A DNA stretch of 64,000 bases from Neobacillus rhizophilus (GTDB taxonomy: Bacteria; Bacillota; Bacilli; Bacillales; Cytobacillaceae), in the NCBI RefSeq assembly GCF_018343535.1, contig NZ_JAGYPF010000002.1, positions 1,080,103 through 1,144,102 on the forward strand. Direction: 5' to 3'. The position numbers and the translations under genes are program-made. Shown here piece by piece: positions 18,421-27,602 of the stretch (position 1 is the first letter of the stretch; the number at the start of each line of letters is the position of its first letter). A model generated the notes under the pieces. That model was not told the origin of the DNA. It did no database searches and saw only the letters and a program-made list of their open reading frames with translations.

Positions 18421-18759
18421 ATGAGCAAAAGACAAATGGGCGGATTTCCAGGGCAGTTTGGACAAATGGGGTCCCCGCAAATGACAGGATTTCCACAAAT
18501 GGGCGGTGTTCCACAGCAAGGATTCCCACAAATGGGCGGCTATCCACAAATGGGCGGTTTTCCACAGCAATACCCGCATATGATGGGCGGTTACCATGGC
18601 TATCCACAAATGGGCGGTTACCACGGCTATCCACAAATGGGCGGTTTTCCACAGCAAGGATTCCCGCAAATGGGCGGTTTTCCACAGCAAGGATTCCCGC
18701 AAATGGGCGGTTTTCCACAGATGACCACTCCTACTGGCCCAAGAACAGAAAAAAAATAA
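18421..18759 (+). CDS. Gln/Met/Gly/Pro-rich repetitive protein
   Basis: 112 residues, almost entirely repeats of PQMGGFPQQGF, PQMGGYHGY and close variants; a short Lys-rich tail ends it. TTAGGAGGGATAAAGG precedes the ATG. The DNA repeats are near identical (CCACAGCAAGGATTCCC and CAAATGGGCGG), so copy number is likely variable. Composition resembles spore-coat or exosporium proteins, but no known family is recognised. Open frames on the opposite strand only reflect the repeats. Confidence 0.75.
   Translation: MSKRQMGGFPGQFGQMGSPQMTGFPQMGGVPQQGFPQMGGYPQMGGFPQQYPHMMGGYHGYPQMGGYHGYPQMGGFPQQGFPQMGGFPQQGFPQMGGFPQMTTPTGPRTEKK
18481..18720 (+). repeat. In-frame tandem repeats in the Gln/Met/Gly/Pro-rich gene
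   Basis: Imperfect direct repeats built from CAAATGGGCGG and TTTCCACAGCAAGGATT units; the last three are nearly identical. Confidence 0.8.
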
Positions 18760-18795
18760 TCCCTCAATGAAATTAATACGACTTTAATCAATTTT

Positions 18796-18827
18796 ACCTG
18801 TTCCTTTCGCGGGAGCAGGTTTTTCTC
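18796..18827 (+). terminator. Terminator after the repetitive gene
   Basis: ACCTG...CAGGT with inner CC/GG pairs, followed by five T. Confidence 0.7.
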
Positions 18828-18829
18828 TG

Positions 18830-18905
18830 GCTAATAGGAAAGTATAAATTCAACTACGCCTCATGAACCGTCCTATCGGACTCGCCAATCGGCGAGTTTT
18901 CATTT
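18830..18905 (+). repeat. Interspersed structured repeat, copy E (hairpin deleted)
   Basis: Starts GCTAATAGGAAAGTATAAA, then jumps directly to TTCAACTACGCCTC. The hairpin's far arm and loop are missing, as expected for deletion between the two ATAAA words of an intact copy. The terminal CTCGCC-AATC-GGCGAG part is complete. Confidence 0.8.
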
Positions 18906-18970
18906 AACTTGATTAATTGATTATTTTTTTCCACAATGGGTATAGTGAAATACTTCGGAGGCGAGCATTT

Positions 18971-20176
18971 ATGATGGAAAATAAATTGTACTATACTGAC
19001 TCGTACATAAAATCCTTTACAGCGGAAGTTGTAAAGCAGGATCAGGATTCTTCAGGCAATTGGTTCGTGGTGTTATCGCAGACTTCCTTTTACCCGACCG
19101 GCGGCGGGCAGCCATTTGATACAGGCTTGATAGAAGGAGTCAAAGTGGTTAATGTGGAGGAAGTCGATGGTGAAATTCGCCATTACCTTGAGATCCCATT
19201 ACCCTCGGAGAAAAAAGAGGTATGCGGGAAACTTGATTGGGAGCGGCGGTTTGACCATATGCAGCAGCATGCCGGCCAACATATATTGTCCGCGGCGTTT
19301 GAGCATTTATTTGAGTATAAAACTGTTGGTTTTCACCTAGGTAATGAAACCGTCACGATTGACTTGGATACTGAACAATTAACCGAAATAGAAGCAGAAA
19401 AAGCCGAGGAACTGGCCAATCAAATTATTTTAGAAAATAGACCGATTGAAACAAAATGGGTGACCGAGAAGGAATTATCTCAATATCCTTTACGAAAAGA
19501 GACTAAGGTTAAGGAAAATATCCGCCTCGTCATCATTCCGGATTTTGATTATAACGGCTGCGGCGGGACGCATCCGAAAGGAACAGGTGAGATAAGGGCA
19601 ATTAGGATTTTAGATTGGGAAAGACAGAAGAAAAAGGTCCGCCTTCAATTTGTCTGTGGTGAACGTGTCCTGAATCAGTTTTCTCAGAAACAAAAGGTGC
19701 TGCTTGGCTTAACAAAACTTCTTAATACACCAGAACTAGAGATAGAACAAGCAGCCATTCGGCTTATCGAAGGTAGGAAGGTACTGGAGAAGGAACTGGA
19801 GCAGCAGCAAGAGCTCCTACTAAAATATGAAGTGAAAGAGCTTCTGGGCAAGTCCTCATCCGCTGGTGTTATTGGTAAAGTATTTCAAAACCGTTCGATT
19901 CAGGAACTGCAAAAGCTGGCAAGGCTTGTGACTGGCGAAAATGCTGCAACGGTGGTTGTGCTGGCAGCAGAAAATGAAGACCGGCTCCAGTTAGTATGTG
20001 CTAGGGGTGCGTCCCGAACCGAAAAGATGAATAAGTTGATTCAAAGTGGACTGGAACTCATTAACGGCAAAGGCGGGGGCAATGACTCCTTTGCCCAAGG
20101 CGGCGGTACCCCGCACGTTTCAAGCGAAGTGCTTTTGCAGCATATACTAGATTCACTAAAAGTGGCATCAACATAA
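18971..20176 (+). CDS. Alanyl-tRNA editing protein, AlaX type with DHHA1 domain
   Basis: 401 residues, long AlaX family. The editing-site zinc ligands are HMQQHAGQH (near residue 95, HxxxH) and CGGTH (near 197). The C-terminal DHHA1 part ends with GGKGGGNDSFAQGGG. It lacks the catalytic aminoacylation domain of AlaRS, so it should hydrolyse mischarged Ser- or Gly-tRNA(Ala). ATG at 18971 follows TCGGAGGCGAG; an in-frame upstream start at 18917 is discarded. Confidence 0.92.
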   Translation: MMENKLYYTDSYIKSFTAEVVKQDQDSSGNWFVVLSQTSFYPTGGGQPFDTGLIEGVKVVNVEEVDGEIRHYLEIPLPSEKKEVCGKLDWERRFDHMQQHAGQHILSAAFEHLFEYKTVGFHLGNETVTIDLDTEQLTEIEAEKAEELANQIILENRPIETKWVTEKELSQYPLRKETKVKENIRLVIIPDFDYNGCGGTHPKGTGEIRAIRILDWERQKKKVRLQFVCGERVLNQFSQKQKVLLGLTKLLNTPELEIEQAAIRLIEGRKVLEKELEQQQELLLKYEVKELLGKSSSAGVIGKVFQNRSIQELQKLARLVTGENAATVVVLAAENEDRLQLVCARGASRTEKMNKLIQSGLELINGKGGGNDSFAQGGGTPHVSSEVLLQHILDSLKVAST

Positions 20177-20250
20177 ACGTAAAAAAAATTGGATGAACAT
20201 CCCTTCCCAGTGAATACTAAAATTGAATTTTCTAAATTAGTGTATTAGAG

Positions 20251-20278
20251 TTGTTTGAAATATTTTTTCGTTTATAAT
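20251..20278 (+). promoter_or_regulatory. Promoter of gndA
   Basis: TTGTTT, 16-bp spacer, perfect TATAAT, 47 bp before the start. Confidence 0.65.
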
Positions 20279-20325
20279 AAAAAATGGTGAAATATTTTTT
20301 AAACATCTTGAAGGGATGATTTAGA

Positions 20326-21738
20326 TTGGCTAAACAACAAGTGGGCGTTGTAGGAGTCGGAGTGATGGGGAGAAGTTTGGCATTGAATTTTGAAAGCAAA
20401 GGTTTCTCCGTGTCCGTCTACGACCTATCTGCCGAGAAGGTAAACGAAATATTAGAGCAGCATAAAGATAAAAACATTACTGGGACCACAAACATTGTGG
20501 AATTTATCCAATCGCTGGAAACACCCCGGAAGATTTTGTTGATGGTGAATGCCGGTGTGATTACGGATAAGGCAATTGAATCACTCGTTCCACATTTGGA
20601 GCAAGGAGATATCCTTATTGATGGTGGGAACAGCTACTATCAGGATACGATTCGCAGGAATGCGGCGCTTGCGGACAAAGGGATTCTTTTCATTGGTGCC
20701 GGAGTTTCAGGAGGAGAAGAAGGGGCATTAACGGGTCCTTCCATCATGCCGAGCGGCCAAAAAGAAGCATACGAGCACGTCGGGCCGCTGCTTACAGCAA
20801 TTTCTGCACAGGTAGATGGTGAGCCATGCTGTACATACATAGGACCAGATGGAGCGGGACACTTTGTCAAAATGGTACACAATGGCATCGAGTATGGGGA
20901 TATCCAGCTTATTTGTGAAACTTACCATCTTATGAAATCAATGCTGGGCTTATCCGCAAAAGAACTTCATGAAGTTTTTCACGAATGGAACCAAGGTGAG
21001 CTAGACAGCTACCTGATTGAAATTACTGCGGATATTTTTACAAAAATCGACACTGATACCGGCAAGCCTTTAGTTGACGTCATTCTTGATACGGCCGGAC
21101 AAAAGGGAACGGGAAAATGGACCAGTCAAAGTGCGCTTGAATTAGGTGTGCCATTATCAACGATTACCGAATCTGTCTTTGCACGGTTTATCTCAGCTAT
21201 GAAGGATGAACGTTTGAAAGCAAGCAAAATTTTAAGTGGGCCGCGCGACAATAAGTTTATTGGAAACAAGCAGGATTTTATTGAGCATATCAGAAAAACT
21301 TTATATTTTAGTAAAATCATTTCCTATGCACAAGGATTCAGTCAATATCAATCAGCCTCCAAGGAGTATAAATGGGACCTGAAGCCAGGTGAAATTGCAA
21401 AAATTTTCCGGGGAGGCTGCATTATTCGAGCGGCATTTCTGCAAAATATCATGGATGCTTATGACCGCGATCCGCATTTGGAAAATTTATTGTTGGATTC
21501 TTATTTTCAGTCGATTACCGCTGATTATCAAGAGTCTGCTAGGGAAGTGGTGGCAACTGCCGTAAAAATAGGAATTCCAGTTCCAGGCTTGTCAAGTGCC
21601 GTTGCCTACTATGATAGCTACCGTTCAGCAGTATTGCCTGCCAACCTGCTGCAGGCGCAAAGGGATTATTTTGGAGCCCACACCTATCAGCGAGTCGATA
21701 AGGAAGGGACCTTCCATACCGAATGGCTGGAAATCTAG
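20326..21738 (+). CDS. gndA: 6-phosphogluconate dehydrogenase, decarboxylating (NADP+)
   Basis: 470 residues, the usual length. N-terminal Rossmann motif [11 protein letters not shown] (about 8-18), substrate-binding [21 protein letters not shown] around residues 125-143, the catalytic [17 protein letters not shown] near 177-193, and the C-terminal tail of the dimer. It converts 6-phosphogluconate to ribulose 5-phosphate with NADPH and CO2. TTG start with AAGGGATGATTT upstream. Confidence 0.96.
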   Translation: MAKQQVGVVGVGVMGRSLALNFESKGFSVSVYDLSAEKVNEILEQHKDKNITGTTNIVEFIQSLETPRKILLMVNAGVITDKAIESLVPHLEQGDILIDGGNSYYQDTIRRNAALADKGILFIGAGVSGGEEGALTGPSIMPSGQKEAYEHVGPLLTAISAQVDGEPCCTYIGPDGAGHFVKMVHNGIEYGDIQLICETYHLMKSMLGLSAKELHEVFHEWNQGELDSYLIEITADIFTKIDTDTGKPLVDVILDTAGQKGTGKWTSQSALELGVPLSTITESVFARFISAMKDERLKASKILSGPRDNKFIGNKQDFIEHIRKTLYFSKIISYAQGFSQYQSASKEYKWDLKPGEIAKIFRGGCIIRAAFLQNIMDAYDRDPHLENLLLDSYFQSITADYQESAREVVATAVKIGIPVPGLSSAVAYYDSYRSAVLPANLLQAQRDYFGAHTYQRVDKEGTFHTEWLEI

Positions 21739-21742
21739 AAAA

Positions 21743-21769
21743 ACTCACAGTATCTCTGTGAGTTTTCTA
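21743..21769 (+). terminator. Terminator after gndA
   Basis: AAACTCACAG / CTGTGAGTTT stem with a T-rich 3' side. Confidence 0.8.
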
Positions 21770-21811
21770 GTATACTTAAATGAGAAAAGTTGGAAGAATG
21801 GAGGAGTATTG

Positions 21812-22189
21812 ATGGGATTTTTGGATGGCTTAATGGGTAATGCTTCGGAAGTAAATGTTGCGGAAATTCAAAGGGAATTTGCAAAGGTGCTGGCGCCGAA
21901 TGAACAAATTGAGAAAGCGTATAAGCTGATTCGCGATTTGTTCCTCTTTACAAACAAGCGCTTGATTTTAGTGGACAAGCAAGGTTTAACAGGAAAGAAA
22001 GTCGAGTATCATTCGATTCCTTATAAGAGTATTACTCATTTTAGCATTGAAACGGCCGGGAATTTCGATTTGGATGCAGAACTAAAAATTTGGGTTTCCG
22101 GCAGTGCCCTGCCACTGCAAAAACAATTTAACAAAAATTTAAATATCTATGAACTGCAAAGCGTACTGGCTGAATATGTATTAAAATAA
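21812..22189 (+). CDS. Bacterial PH-domain protein (YvbH-like)
   Basis: 125 residues, bacterial pleckstrin-homology fold (bPH_3/DUF1696 type). LFLFTNKRLILVDKQG, YHSIPYKSITHFSIE and the closing LQSVLAEYVL are typical. Function is unknown; members are soluble and thought to bind partners through the PH barrel. ATGGAGGAGTATTG precedes the ATG. Confidence 0.85.
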   Translation: MGFLDGLMGNASEVNVAEIQREFAKVLAPNEQIEKAYKLIRDLFLFTNKRLILVDKQGLTGKKVEYHSIPYKSITHFSIETAGNFDLDAELKIWVSGSALPLQKQFNKNLNIYELQSVLAEYVLK

Positions 22190-22192
22190 AAA

Positions 22193-22236
22193 AATCCTGC
22201 CCCCTGCTGATTTACGTGTGGGGTCAGGATTTCTTT
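22193..22236. terminator. Bidirectional terminator between the PH gene and patB
   Basis: AAATCCTG...CAGGATTT with inner CCCC/GGGG pairs. Confidence 0.75.
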
Positions 22237-23399
22237 TATTCAAATGCTTTTTTCAGCCGCTTCAATCCTTCGATTAAATCATCCATGGGGCAGGCGATGT
22301 TCATGCGGACGAAGCCTTCGCCGCCTGGCCCGTATTTTGGGCCGGGCTCGAGCGCCAGTTTTCCTTTTTGGAGGAGGCGCTGCCGAAGTTCCTTATCGCT
22401 AAGTCCAAGCTTTCGGCAATCCAGCCAAAGCAGATAGGTTCCTTCCGAGTCGATGCAAGTAATTTCAGGCAGATGCTCCTTAAGATAGGAAATTGCGAAA
22501 TCTTTATTTTTCTGAAGATAATCAAGCAAATCCTCGAGCCAAGCCTCGCCCTCACGATAGGCAGCCTCCATCCCGGTGATGCCAAAAGTATTCAGTGAAA
22601 AGGACCCCTGTCGCCTCATCGTTTCCTGGAATTGAGTACGCAAGGTTTCATTTTTGATTACGACAGCGGAAGCGTGCAGACCAGCAAGATTGAAAGTTTT
22701 GCTGGGGGCAATAAAAGTAATCACCTTTTCAGCTATTTCCTCATTTAGTGACGCAATCGGAATATGCTTATGCTTTTTATAGACGAGATCGGAATGTATT
22801 TCATCAGAAAGAATCAGGCAGTTATACTTTAAACAGAGTTCAGCAATTTTCTCCAGCTCTTCCTTGATCCAAACTCTTCCTCCAGGGTTATGCGGACTGC
22901 ACAGCAAAAAGAGCTTGCAGCCTTGCTTTAAAGCATTTTCAAAGGCGGTAAAGTCAATCCTGTACTTATCTTCGTCAAGAATAAGCGGAGCATTGATAAT
23001 CTTTCGATTGTTTTTTTCTATCATATCGAAAAAAGGTGTATACACTGGTGATTGGAGCAGTACATGATCGCCCTCTTCGGTAAACGTTTGGATAGCCGTG
23101 CTGATTGCCTGTACCACGCCGCCGCAATACAGAAGCCAATTCGGCTCAATACTCCACTGATGTCTTTTCAAAAGCCATTCTGCTATCGCTTGAGATGTGG
23201 AGGGAGGTACAAATGTATAGCCGAAAATACCGTGCTCTACCCGCTCCTTTATTGCCGTGATGACAGCCTGTGGCGGCTTGAAATCCATATCTGCAACCCA
23301 CATCGGCCACAGGTCCTCTTCTCCAAAAAGATGCTTTGTTGCCTCCCATTTAACTGAGGAGGTATTCCTCCGGTCAATTCTTTCATTAAATATTGACAT
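22236..23399 (-). CDS. patB: PatB/MalY-type aminotransferase, C-S lyase
   Basis: 387 residues, class I/II fold-type I PLP enzyme of the PatB/MalY group. N-terminal DRRNTSSVKWE and LWPMWVADMDF are hallmarks. SDEIHSDL near residue 199 positions PLP, and the Schiff-base Lys is in SKTFNLAGLH near 232. It cleaves cystathionine or cysteine C-S bonds. The start follows GGTGGTGGG. The gene pair patB-yugE, divergent here, is conserved in Bacillus. Confidence 0.92.
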   Translation of the reverse strand: MSIFNERIDRRNTSSVKWEATKHLFGEEDLWPMWVADMDFKPPQAVITAIKERVEHGIFGYTFVPPSTSQAIAEWLLKRHQWSIEPNWLLYCGGVVQAISTAIQTFTEEGDHVLLQSPVYTPFFDMIEKNNRKIINAPLILDEDKYRIDFTAFENALKQGCKLFLLCSPHNPGGRVWIKEELEKIAELCLKYNCLILSDEIHSDLVYKKHKHIPIASLNEEIAEKVITFIAPSKTFNLAGLHASAVVIKNETLRTQFQETMRRQGSFSLNTFGITGMEAAYREGEAWLEDLLDYLQKNKDFAISYLKEHLPEITCIDSEGTYLLWLDCRKLGLSDKELRQRLLQKGKLALEPGPKYGPGGEGFVRMNIACPMDDLIEGLKRLKKAFE

Positions 23400-23491
23400 C
23401 TTTGTCCCACCACCCGAAATATTTTTATAGTGCCTATCTCTTATGATAAAATATTTTAAGCAAAATGGAAAATTAATAGGAGATTTTTACG

Positions 23492-23755
23492 ATGAGAAAA
23501 GAGATTCAAACAAATTTGAAAATCGTTGATTTATTGAATGAATGGAACCCATTTCAGTTGACAAACGCTAGTTATGAAACAGAGATCGCGGATGTGATTC
23601 AGGCTGTCCATGAATTAGATGATCCTGCCAAGCTGGCAAGGAGAATCCAAAGCATATATGAATTTTCTTTTGAGAGAATCATTCCGTTGGAGAACTGCTT
23701 GAAAATGGCGGAAGAACTTTTAACCATTAAATCCAATGATTCATGTTCGATCTAA
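23492..23755 (+). CDS. yugE: DUF1871 protein YugE
   Basis: 87 residues, all-helical DUF1871 family; WNPFQL, EIADVIQAVHELDD and IYEFSFER are the conserved stretches. Function unknown. TAGGAGATTT precedes the ATG. Confidence 0.85.
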   Translation: MRKEIQTNLKIVDLLNEWNPFQLTNASYETEIADVIQAVHELDDPAKLARRIQSIYEFSFERIIPLENCLKMAEELLTIKSNDSCSI

Positions 23756-23757
23756 CA

Positions 23758-23795
23758 AAAAAAGCGGACCAACTGTTAGGCGGTCCGCTCAAAAA
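23758..23795 (+). terminator. Terminator after yugE
   Basis: AGCGGACC / GGTCCGCT stem; 3' side is A-rich rather than T-rich. Confidence 0.6.
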
Positions 23796-23865
23796 GGGGG
23801 GAATACTAGAAAGCTTATGTTATCATAATTTCCACATTTTCCCCAATATATACTTCAAAAAATAA

Positions 23866-23892
23866 AAAAAGCGGAAATTTCCGCTTTTTTTC
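23866..23892. terminator. Bidirectional terminator before the XRE gene
   Basis: Perfect palindrome AGCGGAAATTTCCGCT between A7 and T7. Confidence 0.85.
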
Positions 23893-23893
23893 G

Positions 23894-24115
23894 TCATTCA
23901 TTAACAGATGGTTCTTTATGGTTTTTTAAAAGCTCTGCAGCCGGAATATCGAGAACAGTAGATAGTTTTAAAATCGTTTGAGAGCTTGGAATTTGTTCCC
24001 CTGACTCATAATTCTCAATCGTTTGAATCCCTACTCTAACCTTTTGTGCCAGTTCCTCCTGGGTCATGTGGCGTCTTTCACGGGCCTTTTTAATAATATG
24101 ACCGATTGAATTCAT
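23894..24115 (-). CDS. XRE-family helix-turn-helix regulator
   Basis: 73 residues, a single Cro/C1-type HTH: IIKKARERRHMTQEELAQKV and IQTIENYESGEQIPS cover the DNA-binding helices. No ligand domain. ATG at 24115 is chosen because AGGGGTGAA precedes it; a GTG lies three codons upstream. Targets unknown. Confidence 0.85.
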   Translation of the reverse strand: MNSIGHIIKKARERRHMTQEELAQKVRVGIQTIENYESGEQIPSSQTILKLSTVLDIPAAELLKNHKEPSVNE

Positions 24116-24263
24116 ACTGTTCACCCCTATTTTTGGATAGTTTGCTGTCTATTATTATATCATGGTAACTATTCTTTTTTTTAATCTCATTGCAAAATGA
24201 TGTTACGATATTCTGACAATTTGAAAATATTGAAGAATTTGTTTATTTTTTGGAAATTAGTTT

Positions 24264-24292
24264 TTGATTATGACTAGCTGATGTGGTATAAT
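24264..24292 (+). promoter_or_regulatory. Sigma-A promoter of yugI
   Basis: TTGATT, 17-bp spacer, TATAAT, about 50 bp before the yugI ATG. Confidence 0.8.
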
Positions 24293-24344
24293 TTTATAAT
24301 GCGTATAAAAGGGATATATAATTTATTTACTTAGGAGTGTTTTC

Positions 24345-24746
24345 ATGTCAGGAAAAATTGAAACCGGTAGTATTATAACAGGTAAAGTAACAGGTATTCA
24401 ACCATATGGGGCATTTGTTGCTTTGGACGGAAATACACAGGGTCTTGTTCATATTTCTGAAATCACGCACGGATATGTGAAGGATATAAACGACCATTTA
24501 AAAGTAGGCGACGAAATAAAGGTTAAAGTTTTGTCGGTAGATGAAGGGGCTGGAAAAATTGGCCTGTCCATCAAAGCTACAGAAGAAGCACCTATTCAAC
24601 AAGCGGCACGCCCTAAAAAGCCGCGTAAGCGCCAGGCTGCTGCTGCCATTATCCAAGAAGGCGATGGACAGCAAGGATTCAACACATTAAAAGAAAAGCT
24701 CCAGGAATGGATTGACCAATCTCAACGAGAAGAAATTAAAAAATAG
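24345..24746 (+). CDS. yugI: S1 RNA-binding protein YugI (general stress protein 13)
   Basis: 133 residues. Residues 6-75 form an S1 domain (GSIITGKVTGIQPYGAFV, GLVHISEI, VGDEIKVKVLSVD, KIGLSIKA), followed by a basic linker (KKPRKRQ) and a charged C-terminal helix. It binds RNA and is ribosome-associated in B. subtilis. TTAGGAGTG precedes the ATG. Confidence 0.92.
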   Translation: MSGKIETGSIITGKVTGIQPYGAFVALDGNTQGLVHISEITHGYVKDINDHLKVGDEIKVKVLSVDEGAGKIGLSIKATEEAPIQQAARPKKPRKRQAAAAIIQEGDGQQGFNTLKEKLQEWIDQSQREEIKK

Positions 24747-24753
24747 TATTTTT

Positions 24754-24793
24754 AAAGCCTAGACTCAGCATATAACGGGTCTAGGCTTTATTT
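24754..24793 (+). terminator. Terminator after yugI
   Basis: 11-bp stem AAAGCCTAGAC / GTCTAGGCTTT followed by ATTTTTTC. Confidence 0.85.
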
Positions 24794-24928
24794 TTTCTGT
24801 TAACCGTCGCTATTGAGTCAGTTAAAGAAGATTATAAAAATTTTTGTGAACAAATTCATTCTTTTATCGTGCTGGGCTACAATAAAGATGTATGTAACTA
24901 AAATTGCCTGAAAACGGAGGATTAATAA

Positions 24929-26128
24929 ATGCCTGCAAATATAAATTCGCAAGAAATTATTAAAAAAACCGAGAAGTATGGCGCACATAATTATCATCCC
25001 CTGCCGATCGTGATTCATAAGGCTGAAGGAGTTTGGGTGGAAGACCCGGAAGGCAATAAATTTATGGATATGCTTAGCGCTTATTCAGCGGTCAATCAAG
25101 GCCACCGCCACCCCAAAATTATTCAAGCGTTAAAGGAACAGGCGGATAGGGTAACGCTGACTTCCCGTGCTTTCCATAACGATCAGCTTGGACCTTGGTA
25201 CGAAAAAATTTGTAAAATGACAAACAAAGAAATGGCTCTCCCAATGAATACTGGTGCTGAAGCAGTGGAAACCGCTGTAAAAGCAGCAAGGCGCTGGGGC
25301 TATGATGTCAAAAAGATTCCTGATACTCAAGCTGAAATCATCGGCTGCGTTGGAAACTTCCATGGCAGAACGATGCTGGCAGTTTCTTTGTCTTCTGACG
25401 ACGAATACAAACGTGGTTTTGGCCCAATGCTTCCGGGGATTAAACTAGTTCCATACGGCGATATTGAGGCTTTAAAGTCGGCGATTACACCTAACACTGC
25501 TGCTTTCTTAATTGAACCAATTCAAGGTGAAGCGGGTATTATTATTCCTCCTGAAGGATATATCAAGGCAGCATATGACCTTTGTAAGGAAAATAATGTT
25601 CTGTTCATTGCCGACGAAATTCAAGCAGGTCTGGCACGGACAGGAAAAATGTTTGCCTGTGAATGGGAAGGCATTGAACCGGATATGTATATACTCGGAA
25701 AAGCACTTGGCGGAGGTGTATTCCCAATCTCCTGTGTTGTAGCCAATAACGAGATTTTAGGAGTCTTCAATCCGGGCTCACACGGATCGACTTTTGGCGG
25801 GAATCCGATGGCATGCGCAGTATCAATCGCAGCACTCGACGTTCTTCAAGAAGAGAAACTAGCGGAAAAGTCATTGGAGCTAGGAGAATATTTCGTTAAG
25901 AAACTAAGGGAAATCCAGAATCCAAAAATTAAGGAAATTCGCGGGCGCGGCCTGTTTATTGGTATGGAACTCTCTGAACCTGCTAGAAAATATTGTGAGC
26001 AATTAAAAGACGAGGGTCTATTGTGTAAAGAAACCCATGACAACGTCATTCGCTTTGCTCCACCACTGGTCATTACAAAAGAAGAACTCGACTGGGCAAT
26101 TGAACGAATTCAAAAAATATTAGGATAA
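24929..26128 (+). CDS. rocD: Ornithine aminotransferase
   Basis: 399 residues, class III PLP aminotransferase. Family features are [13 protein letters not shown], the PLP-phosphate site [13 protein letters not shown] (near 106-118), and the Schiff-base Lys in [11 protein letters not shown] near residue 256. It converts ornithine and 2-oxoglutarate to glutamate semialdehyde and glutamate in arginine catabolism. It is followed after 79 bp by a glutamate dehydrogenase on the same strand. I see no clear sigma-54 site upstream, unlike the B. subtilis rocD gene. Confidence 0.94.
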   Translation: MPANINSQEIIKKTEKYGAHNYHPLPIVIHKAEGVWVEDPEGNKFMDMLSAYSAVNQGHRHPKIIQALKEQADRVTLTSRAFHNDQLGPWYEKICKMTNKEMALPMNTGAEAVETAVKAARRWGYDVKKIPDTQAEIIGCVGNFHGRTMLAVSLSSDDEYKRGFGPMLPGIKLVPYGDIEALKSAITPNTAAFLIEPIQGEAGIIIPPEGYIKAAYDLCKENNVLFIADEIQAGLARTGKMFACEWEGIEPDMYILGKALGGGVFPISCVVANNEILGVFNPGSHGSTFGGNPMACAVSIAALDVLQEEKLAEKSLELGEYFVKKLREIQNPKIKEIRGRGLFIGMELSEPARKYCEQLKDEGLLCKETHDNVIRFAPPLVITKEELDWAIERIQKILG

Positions 26129-26207
26129 CGACATCATGCATGAAAGCAGTGGGGCTTTACCCCCCGCTGATCATATGGGGACTTTTTGATATAGTAGGGG
26201 TGCAGTT

Positions 26208-27479
26208 ATGGGGAATACGGTTGGAGATGGAAAAGAAAAAGAAACATTAAGCCTGCTTACATCTACACAAATGGTCTTTCGAGAAGTATTAGATAAACTA
26301 GGGTTTAAATCGGAGATGTTTGATTTGCTGTCTGAGCCAATGAAGTCGCTCATTGTAAGAATTCCAGTGAGGATGGATGATGGATCGACAAAAATTTTCA
26401 CAGGCTACCGAGCCCAGCATAATGATGCCCTTGGGCCAACAATTGGGGGAATTCGGTTTCATCCCCGCGTTTGTGAAGATGATATAAAGTCATTGGCAAT
26501 TTGGATGAGTCTAAAATGCGGGATTGCAGGTCTCCCCTTCGGAGGAGGAAAAGGGGGAGTCCTTTGTAACCCAAGAACCATGTCAATGGGAGAACTTGAA
26601 CGGTTAAGCCGGGGTTATGTGCGCGCAATCAGCCAAATTGTCGGGCCGACCAAAGATATTCCGGCCCCGGATATTTACACGAATGCCCAAATTATGGCAT
26701 GGATGCTTGATGAATACAGCAAGCTTAAACAGTATGGTTCATCTGCATTCATTACTGGGAAGCCGCTCGTGCTCGGGGGTTCAGAAGGCCGTGATATAGC
26801 CGGAGCATTGGGGGCAGCGATCTGCATTGAAGAAGCAGCCGAAAAGCAGGGGATAAGACTTAAGGGAGCCCGGGTCATCATTCAAGGGTTCGGCAATGCC
26901 GGCGGTTTTATTGCCAAGTTTCTGCATGAAGCAGGAGCAGATATAATCGGCATTTCGGATGTATATGGTGCCCTATATGAACCGGACGGCTTAAATATAG
27001 AGTACCTTCTTAAACGACGTGACAGCTTTGGCACGATATCAACTCTTTTTGACGGTGTCATCACAAATGAAGAACTACTAGAGCAGGACTGTGATATATT
27101 GATTCCTGCTGCTGTCTCCAATCAAATTACGGCCCAAAATGCACATGCCATAAAAGCAAGGATTGTGGCTGAAGTGGCAAACGGCCCAACGACCATTAAG
27201 GCAACCAGAATCCTTACTGAGCGCGGCATTTTTCTGGTGCCCGATGTTTTAACTGGGGCCGGGGGTGTAATTGTATCTTATTTTGAATGGGTTCAAAATA
27301 AACAAGGATACTATTGGGGCAGAGAAGAAATCTTAGATAAACTGCGAGAAAAGATTGTCCAATCGTTTAACACGGTCTATGACTTGTCGCAAAGCCGAAA
27401 TATTAATATGCGTTTGGCTGCCTGTATGACGGGGATCCAAAAAATGGCCGAGGCATCTCTTTATAGAGGATGGGTTTAA
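26208..27479 (+). CDS. rocG: NAD-specific glutamate dehydrogenase (RocG/GudB type)
   Basis: 423 residues, hexameric Glu/Leu/Phe/Val dehydrogenase family. PFGGGKGG near residue 109, catalytic GPTKDIPAPDIYTN near 146, and the NAD motif IQGFGNAGGF near 225 are intact. No duplicated residues of the kind that inactivate cryptic GudB are evident around the active site. It oxidises glutamate to 2-oxoglutarate, completing ornithine breakdown begun by RocD. The choice between RocG and GudB names is not certain. Confidence 0.92.
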   Translation: MGNTVGDGKEKETLSLLTSTQMVFREVLDKLGFKSEMFDLLSEPMKSLIVRIPVRMDDGSTKIFTGYRAQHNDALGPTIGGIRFHPRVCEDDIKSLAIWMSLKCGIAGLPFGGGKGGVLCNPRTMSMGELERLSRGYVRAISQIVGPTKDIPAPDIYTNAQIMAWMLDEYSKLKQYGSSAFITGKPLVLGGSEGRDIAGALGAAICIEEAAEKQGIRLKGARVIIQGFGNAGGFIAKFLHEAGADIIGISDVYGALYEPDGLNIEYLLKRRDSFGTISTLFDGVITNEELLEQDCDILIPAAVSNQITAQNAHAIKARIVAEVANGPTTIKATRILTERGIFLVPDVLTGAGGVIVSYFEWVQNKQGYYWGREEILDKLREKIVQSFNTVYDLSQSRNINMRLAACMTGIQKMAEASLYRGWV

Positions 27480-27487
27480 TGAAGAAA

Positions 27488-27516
27488 GGAATGCCCGCCT
27501 GCTGGCGGGTATTTCG
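27488..27516 (+). terminator. Terminator after glutamate dehydrogenase
   Basis: CCCGCC-TGCT-GGCGGG stem; T-rich only further downstream. Confidence 0.6.
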
Positions 27517-27602
27517 TTTGTCTCCAGGGATATGCTGGGCGCCAATTTTGCAAAAAAACTTAATATCCATAATAATAAAAATGGAAGGGAGTGTTCAAAA
27601 AA

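Noticed and set aside
18317..18718. Long minus-strand frames opposite the repetitive protein gene
   Set aside because: They mirror the DNA repeats; only the plus-strand frame has a ribosome binding site and terminator.
26143..26170. Hairpin between rocD and the glutamate dehydrogenase gene as a terminator
   Set aside because: AGTGGGG/CCCCCGCT has no T-tract after it, so cotranscription cannot be excluded.
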